Source of the DNA: Candidatus Daviesbacteria bacterium RIFCSPHIGHO2_02_FULL_39_12
GTDB taxonomy: Bacteria; Patescibacteriota; Microgenomatia; Daviesbacterales; UBA10151
Assembly (NCBI GenBank): GCA_001777055.1
Contig: MFCX01000036.1
Location: 1-46,903, forward strand
Direction: 5' to 3'
DNA: 46,903 nucleotides
Part shown: positions 43,831 to 46,903 of the stretch, piece after piece
How the letters are laid out: each line of letters begins with the position of its first letter
Position numbering within the stretch: the first letter of the stretch is position 1
Notes under the pieces: generated by a model
Told to the model about the DNA's origin: nothing
The model's input: only the letters and a program-made list of their open reading frames with translations
The model's database searches: none
Program-made: the position numbers and the translations under genes

Positions 43831-43971
43831 TCAGGCCCAGTTATCATCGTACCAAGAGGCAGAGGCGGATTTGGAGTTTAATAAGCTTAAGTAGAATATG
43901 GGAACAACCAAAACTGCTATTGCCAGAATAGCTATGATTGTTCTTTTAGTTAATTTTTTAAAGAATTTCAT
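43831..43971 (-). pseudogene. Truncated signal-peptide/DUF2341 start, fragment 1
   Basis: 46 codons: a membrane segment (TIIAILAIAVLVVPIFYL), then SASASWYDDNWA and a stop. The end matches the WYDDSWAYR start of DUF2341 in LamG-A. Immediately after, the DNA repeats the LIALTIFTGSGLYL coding segment of a second paralogue in another frame, a recombination scar between N-terminal copies. Confidence 0.65.
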
Positions 43972-43976
43972 AAATG

Positions 43977-44318
43977 CTAAAATAACACCACATATTTGAC
44001 ATCAACAATATTTTGTGATAGTGTGTTAACACTCAGATCTAGACGTAGTGCATCAGCATTATATTCAGTCAGAAAGTCCGCTGAAAAGCGGATTTTTTGT
44101 TGGCCAAAAGTTGTTTGTCTGTAAGCCCGGTTGTCATCGTACCAGGCAGCGAAGGCGGGTTTTGGCTTCATCAGAAAATACAATCCTGAGCCGGTAAAAA
44201 CAGTTAAGGCTATCAGACCCATGACAAGAGACTTTTTGGTTAGCCTGATAAAGCCAGCCTGACTCCAGAGGCGTTTTGCCTTAAATGATGATTTAAAGAT
44301 TGACAAAAGTTTATTCAT
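43977..44318 (-). pseudogene. Truncated DUF2341/LamG protein start, fragment 2
   Basis: It starts MNKLLSIFKSSFKAKRLWSQ at the ATG overlapping the S74 gene stop, then KKSLVMGLIALTVFTGSGLY and FAAWYDDNRAYRQ, nearly the same as LamG-A residues 17-57. After 'AYRQ' the frame runs into the antisense of a promoter-terminator unit and ends; the DUF2341 body is gone. Confidence 0.75.
43996..44098 (+). ncRNA. Candidate small RNA unit opposite the DUF2341 fragment
   Basis: Plus strand: -35 TTGACA (43996-44001), 17-base spacer ending TTTTGTGA, -10 TAGTGT (44019-44024), about 70 nt of RNA and a terminator TCCGCT-GAAA-AGCGGA-T6 (44077-44098). No plus-strand gene follows. Same architecture as the unit at 43428. 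Confidence 0.55.
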
Positions 44319-46903
44319 TACTTCCCAATATCCAGCCATAAACATCAGGCTGGTATTCAATCTTTATCCAGCCGTTCTCTTCACCTAAAATGTTAAACCC
44401 AGTACCTGGATAAATTGCAGTAATTAAGGGGAAAGTTGTATCCGGTCCTTCTCTGCCGTTAACAAAATCTATATCCGGATCTGTAACAGCTGCTACTCCG
44501 CTTCCACTATCCTGCCAGGTTGGGACTGCAGGGAATGTCGCTGCTACGTCATTGGCCAACACCCTTGGTACAGGAGAAGATACCTCCGCCTCTATACTTG
44601 ATACTTTATACTCTATACTGTTGTCATTTGAACCTACCACCCACCAGTCAAAGGTAATGTCTTTACTGTAGCTTTCTTCTATAGAAACTGTGAATGACTC
44701 CCCTGCTTTCTTTTCTATAACTATCAAAGACTGTTTACCTGTTTTGGAAGTAGGAGTAATAAAGACCTTGGAATTTTGAGTCATTGATTCAGTTAAAATT
44801 ACAACTTCTGTTTTTCCGGCCAAAATTTTGCCTGAACCAATGGTTGGTTTAGTGGGATCGTTATTAGTAATAGTCAAACTTTGGGCGTTTACTTCTCCTT
44901 GAGTAACAATATTACCCTGATTATCTATTTTAACTTTGCCATTAAAGATATCCAGTCCTTGGGCAAGAGGTGATTTCTGCAGGTAAAGGATGCCATTGCC
45001 CGGGCAACTCTCTCCCACCTCGAAGGTGAGCTTTGGCTCCTTCGAGGTGTCCTGACAGGCTGCGCCTATCACATTAATCTCATTACCGTTAGTTACGGAA
45101 AAGGTCCCATCAACCACTAAATCTCCGGCAATGGTAGTACTGGCAAGTGTGGTTTGACCAAAGACTTTAAAGTTATCAGAAATTTCTGCCTGATATGCTT
45201 TAAGCATGCCGGAGACTGTGGCTTCGGACACCTTCAATCCGGACACCTTCAAGGAGTCAAGGCCCACCTTGAAGGTGTTATCCTGGAAGGTGTTTCTTAG
45301 CTCGGCAGAACCTGTGGCCAAGAGTATCTCTGGAGGGGTTAAATTCAGCCCAGTTATGTCATTCTGGGGAGGAGCACTGGCGACGACACCAGAATCAGTA
45401 GCAGATGAGGTAGATTCCGGACGTACTTCTTTTGCCAGAATGACAGAGGATGGAGAAGCCAGCTTTGATTCTAACTCTGCCACTCGAGCAGATAAAGAGG
45501 CTATTTTAGCCTCTAAAGAATTAGTATTTTGGGACTGGTATTTAGTATCCAGGGAAGAAGAGGTGCTGGCTTCTTTGGCAGATTCTGTAGCTTCTCCCAA
45601 TATACCAGATACTATATACGATATACTATTCCCGCTGCTGCCTATTCCCACATTAAGATTTGAGATATTAAGCTCTAGATTTGACATTTGAGATTTAAGT
45701 TTTGAGATATCTTGGCTTAACCCCTGTATTCCTGCTAAGGCAACACCTGAGGTATCCAGTGCTGCAATGTGTTTATTATCATTGCCTAATCCAAAGACTG
45801 AATAAAATTGTTCAGCCACAGGACCAATGTGTTTAACATTTGGTCCTTCATTAATATAGTTCCAGGAGGTTAGATTAAGTTGGTTTATCTTACTCAGGAT
45901 TTCTTGAGAGGAAAGTTTAGTAAAGTTTTCCTTAAATGTTACAGATGAACCATCAGTCCAGACTCCACCTACTGTTAAATATGCTCCATTACCATTAGTA
46001 CCATCTGTGCCAATAGTTAAGGGGTTAGAACTTACAGAGGTCCCAATACCTACATTACCCTGAATTAATAACCCATTTGTTGGTGCGCTATATTGACCAT
46101 AATCTGCTCCAATGGTGGCATTACCTATTACCACTAAATTAGAATTGGCTGTAGTAGTGCCTACCCCTACATTACCTGAAACAGCCAAACCATTAGTAGG
46201 CCCTGCCACCCCTGTCACCCCCCAGCCTAATACCCCTGCCCCCTGGACTGCTAAGTTAGTCAAAGGTGAGGATACCCCAATACCAACATTACCTCCTGAA
46301 ACTATTAATTTATCTGTAGGGGAAGCTGTACCAATGCCGATGTTGCCAGAAGAATTAATATAGAAAGAGTTTGCAGGGGCACCATCCTTGATGAAAAAAA
46401 TATTATTTGCGTCTAGTATTGAATTATCGTTTATAGCGTATCCGTCTAGACTTTGGTCCGCCCCAGCTGCCCATGTACTTGCAGGTGTATAATACTCACT
46501 CCAAGCGTCCCCTGGACCATACGTGGCAACATAAAGTCTAGCGTGGCCTGTGGTGGCTTCGTCGCTACGAAGATACAGTGTCTGATACGTATTGTATGAT
46601 GACCAAATGTCTAAGGCGTTTGTTGGTACAGCTATCCCAATGCCGACGTTGCCGCCGAGTGCGTTAAGAACCGTGTTACCGGTGGAAGAGTAATTCAGAT
46701 ACAAGGCGGCAGGTGAATCTGACGTACCACCATTGATTTCGTTATTAACCCAAATTCCTTTGGTTGCAGACACTTGGAATCGCTGCGTCGCACCGTTATT
46801 TACCTGAAGAAGGTCTCCTGGACTCGTCGTCCCTATCCCCACATTTCTATTATCTAAGACAGTTAATCCCTGGGTCAGGTTTGATCCTAAGGTTTGCAGG
46901 GTA
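44311..46903 (-). CDS. Tail-fibre-like surface protein with S74 chaperone domain and SH3b end, 5' end beyond window
   Basis: The frame is open to the window edge; a GTG at 46842 is only the first candidate codon inside. The N-terminal part is a run of 'NVGIGTxxPxxxL' beta-repeats typical of fibre shafts (for example GNIGIGTASPTDKL, GNVGVGTTTANSNL). Next comes an S74-type intramolecular chaperone: DGSSVTFKENFTKL with the Ser/Lys pair used for self-cleavage, LTSWNYI, HIGPVAEQFYSVFG and ALDTSGVALAGIQGL. Then a coiled coil built on heptamer DNA (45655-45710), beta-rich segments, and a C-terminal SH3b domain (GTGFNILGEENGWIKIEY). It probably forms a trimeric, self-trimming surface fibre. Confidence 0.82.
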   Translation of the reverse strand, partial: TLQTLGSNLTQGLTVLDNRNVGIGTTSPGDLLQVNNGATQRFQVSATKGIWVNNEINGGTSDSPAALYLNYSSTGNTVLNALGGNVGIGIAVPTNALDIWSSYNTYQTLYLRSDEATTGHARLYVATYGPGDAWSEYYTPASTWAAGADQSLDGYAINDNSILDANNIFFIKDGAPANSFYINSSGNIGIGTASPTDKLIVSGGNVGIGVSSPLTNLAVQGAGVLGWGVTGVAGPTNGLAVSGNVGVGTTTANSNLVVIGNATIGADYGQYSAPTNGLLIQGNVGIGTSVSSNPLTIGTDGTNGNGAYLTVGGVWTDGSSVTFKENFTKLSSQEILSKINQLNLTSWNYINEGPNVKHIGPVAEQFYSVFGLGNDNKHIAALDTSGVALAGIQGLSQDISKLKSQMSNLELNISNLNVGIGSSGNSISYIVSGILGEATESAKEASTSSSLDTKYQSQNTNSLEAKIASLSARVAELESKLASPSSVILAKEVRPESTSSATDSGVVASAPPQNDITGLNLTPPEILLATGSAELRNTFQDNTFKVGLDSLKVSGLKVSEATVSGMLKAYQAEISDNFKVFGQTTLASTTIAGDLVVDGTFSVTNGNEINVIGAACQDTSKEPKLTFEVGESCPGNGILYLQKSPLAQGLDIFNGKVKIDNQGNIVTQGEVNAQSLTITNNDPTKPTIGSGKILAGKTEVVILTESMTQNSKVFITPTSKTGKQSLIVIEKKAGESFTVSIEESYSKDITFDWWVVGSNDNSIEYKVSSIEAEVSSPVPRVLANDVAATFPAVPTWQDSGSGVAAVTDPDIDFVNGREGPDTTFPLITAIYPGTGFNILGEENGWIKIEYQPDVYGWILGSNE
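44592..44619. repeat. Heptamer array NNATACT in the S74 gene
   Basis: Four units: CTATACT, TGATACT, TTATACT, CTATACT. On the minus strand it encodes SIEYKVSSIEAE, a seven-residue repeat. Confidence 0.88.
45602..45629. repeat. Heptamer array ATACTAT in the S74 gene
   Basis: Four units: ATACCAG, ATACTAT, ATACGAT, ATACTAT. Confidence 0.82.
45655..45710. repeat. Eight-unit heptamer array GAGATTT-type encoding a coiled coil
   Basis: Units AAGATTT, GAGATAT, TAAGCTC, TAGATTT, GACATTT, GAGATTT, AAGTTTT, GAGATAT. On the minus strand they give SKLKSQMSNLELNISNL, a heptad-periodic peptide after the S74 domain. Confidence 0.85.

Noticed and set aside
1..46903. Alternative genetic code (TGA as Gly, as in some CPR lineages)
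   Set aside because: TGA terminates several intact genes at the expected ends (pyrF, pyrC, rpmG) and conserved Gly positions use GGN codons.

Overview
The window looks like a chromosome segment of a Candidate Phyla Radiation (Patescibacteria) bacterium, probably from the Microgenomates side. This is inference from gene content: a small AT-rich genome with tight overlaps, LamG/DUF2341 surface proteins, four-helix-bundle 'suffix' proteins, a wall-synthesis set with a polymerase/ligase, a compact L28/L33 and several apparently leaderless genes. No marker allows a firm placement. The genetic code is standard: TGA ends pyrC and rpmG.

Layout. 1-2592 (minus): PBP2 (partial), mreD and mreC, the rod-shape set. 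2699-6364 (plus): pyrF-pyrE-pyrC-pyrD, the last four de novo UMP steps, followed by convergent mreB. 7535-11141 (plus): O-antigen-ligase-like membrane protein, a small conserved protein, peptide deformylase and a miniature methionyl-tRNA formyltransferase. 11132-13877: a divergent pair of an ECF-like sigma factor, whose leader carries a terminator/antiterminator switch, and a PrkA-type AAA+ kinase. Then come rpmB and an M50 protease. 14819-19835 is an accessory patch: a complete IS5-like element, a candidate structured RNA, two tRNA-Thr genes, an XRE repressor with a palindromic operator, broken toxin, serine-recombinase, DUF3800 and signal-peptidase genes, an orphan L10-type leader, and a decayed second IS. 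19882-20295: rpmG and tRNA-Trp. 20298-26107: an exported coiled-coil protein, a GH1 glycosidase, an EamA transporter, a class A PBP and an ASCH protein.

26290-28497: secE-nusG-rplK-rplA behind a leader terminator. 28550-31260: a histidine-phosphatase/ATP-grasp fusion with a HAD-like partner that has an altered catalytic motif. At about 31755 two truncated genes, a flippase-like 3' end and a second rplA 3' half, meet at a chimeric joint.

32166-46903 (minus) is the most unusual part: a long surface-protein cluster running straight into an F1-type ATPase operon. It holds an S74 tail-fibre-like protein with an SH3b end, DUF2341/LamG proteins each paired with a four-helix-bundle suffix protein, a RelE/XRE toxin-antitoxin cassette, then c-like, alpha, gamma, beta and epsilon subunits. 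The alpha/beta nucleotide sites look intact. The c-like subunit carries a signal peptide and an outward domain of about 140 residues, keeps the RNP loop that docks the central stalk, but has Val where the ion-binding carboxylate should be. No a, b or delta gene is present in the cluster. This suggests an ATP-driven rotary machine that turns or anchors surface domains rather than making ATP, a lead candidate for an undescribed system.

Throughout, short tandem arrays with 7-bp or 9-bp periods lie inside genes or directly before start codons, and a CGTCATTGCGAG element has inserted into or next to several genes. Both have extended or remodelled protein ends.
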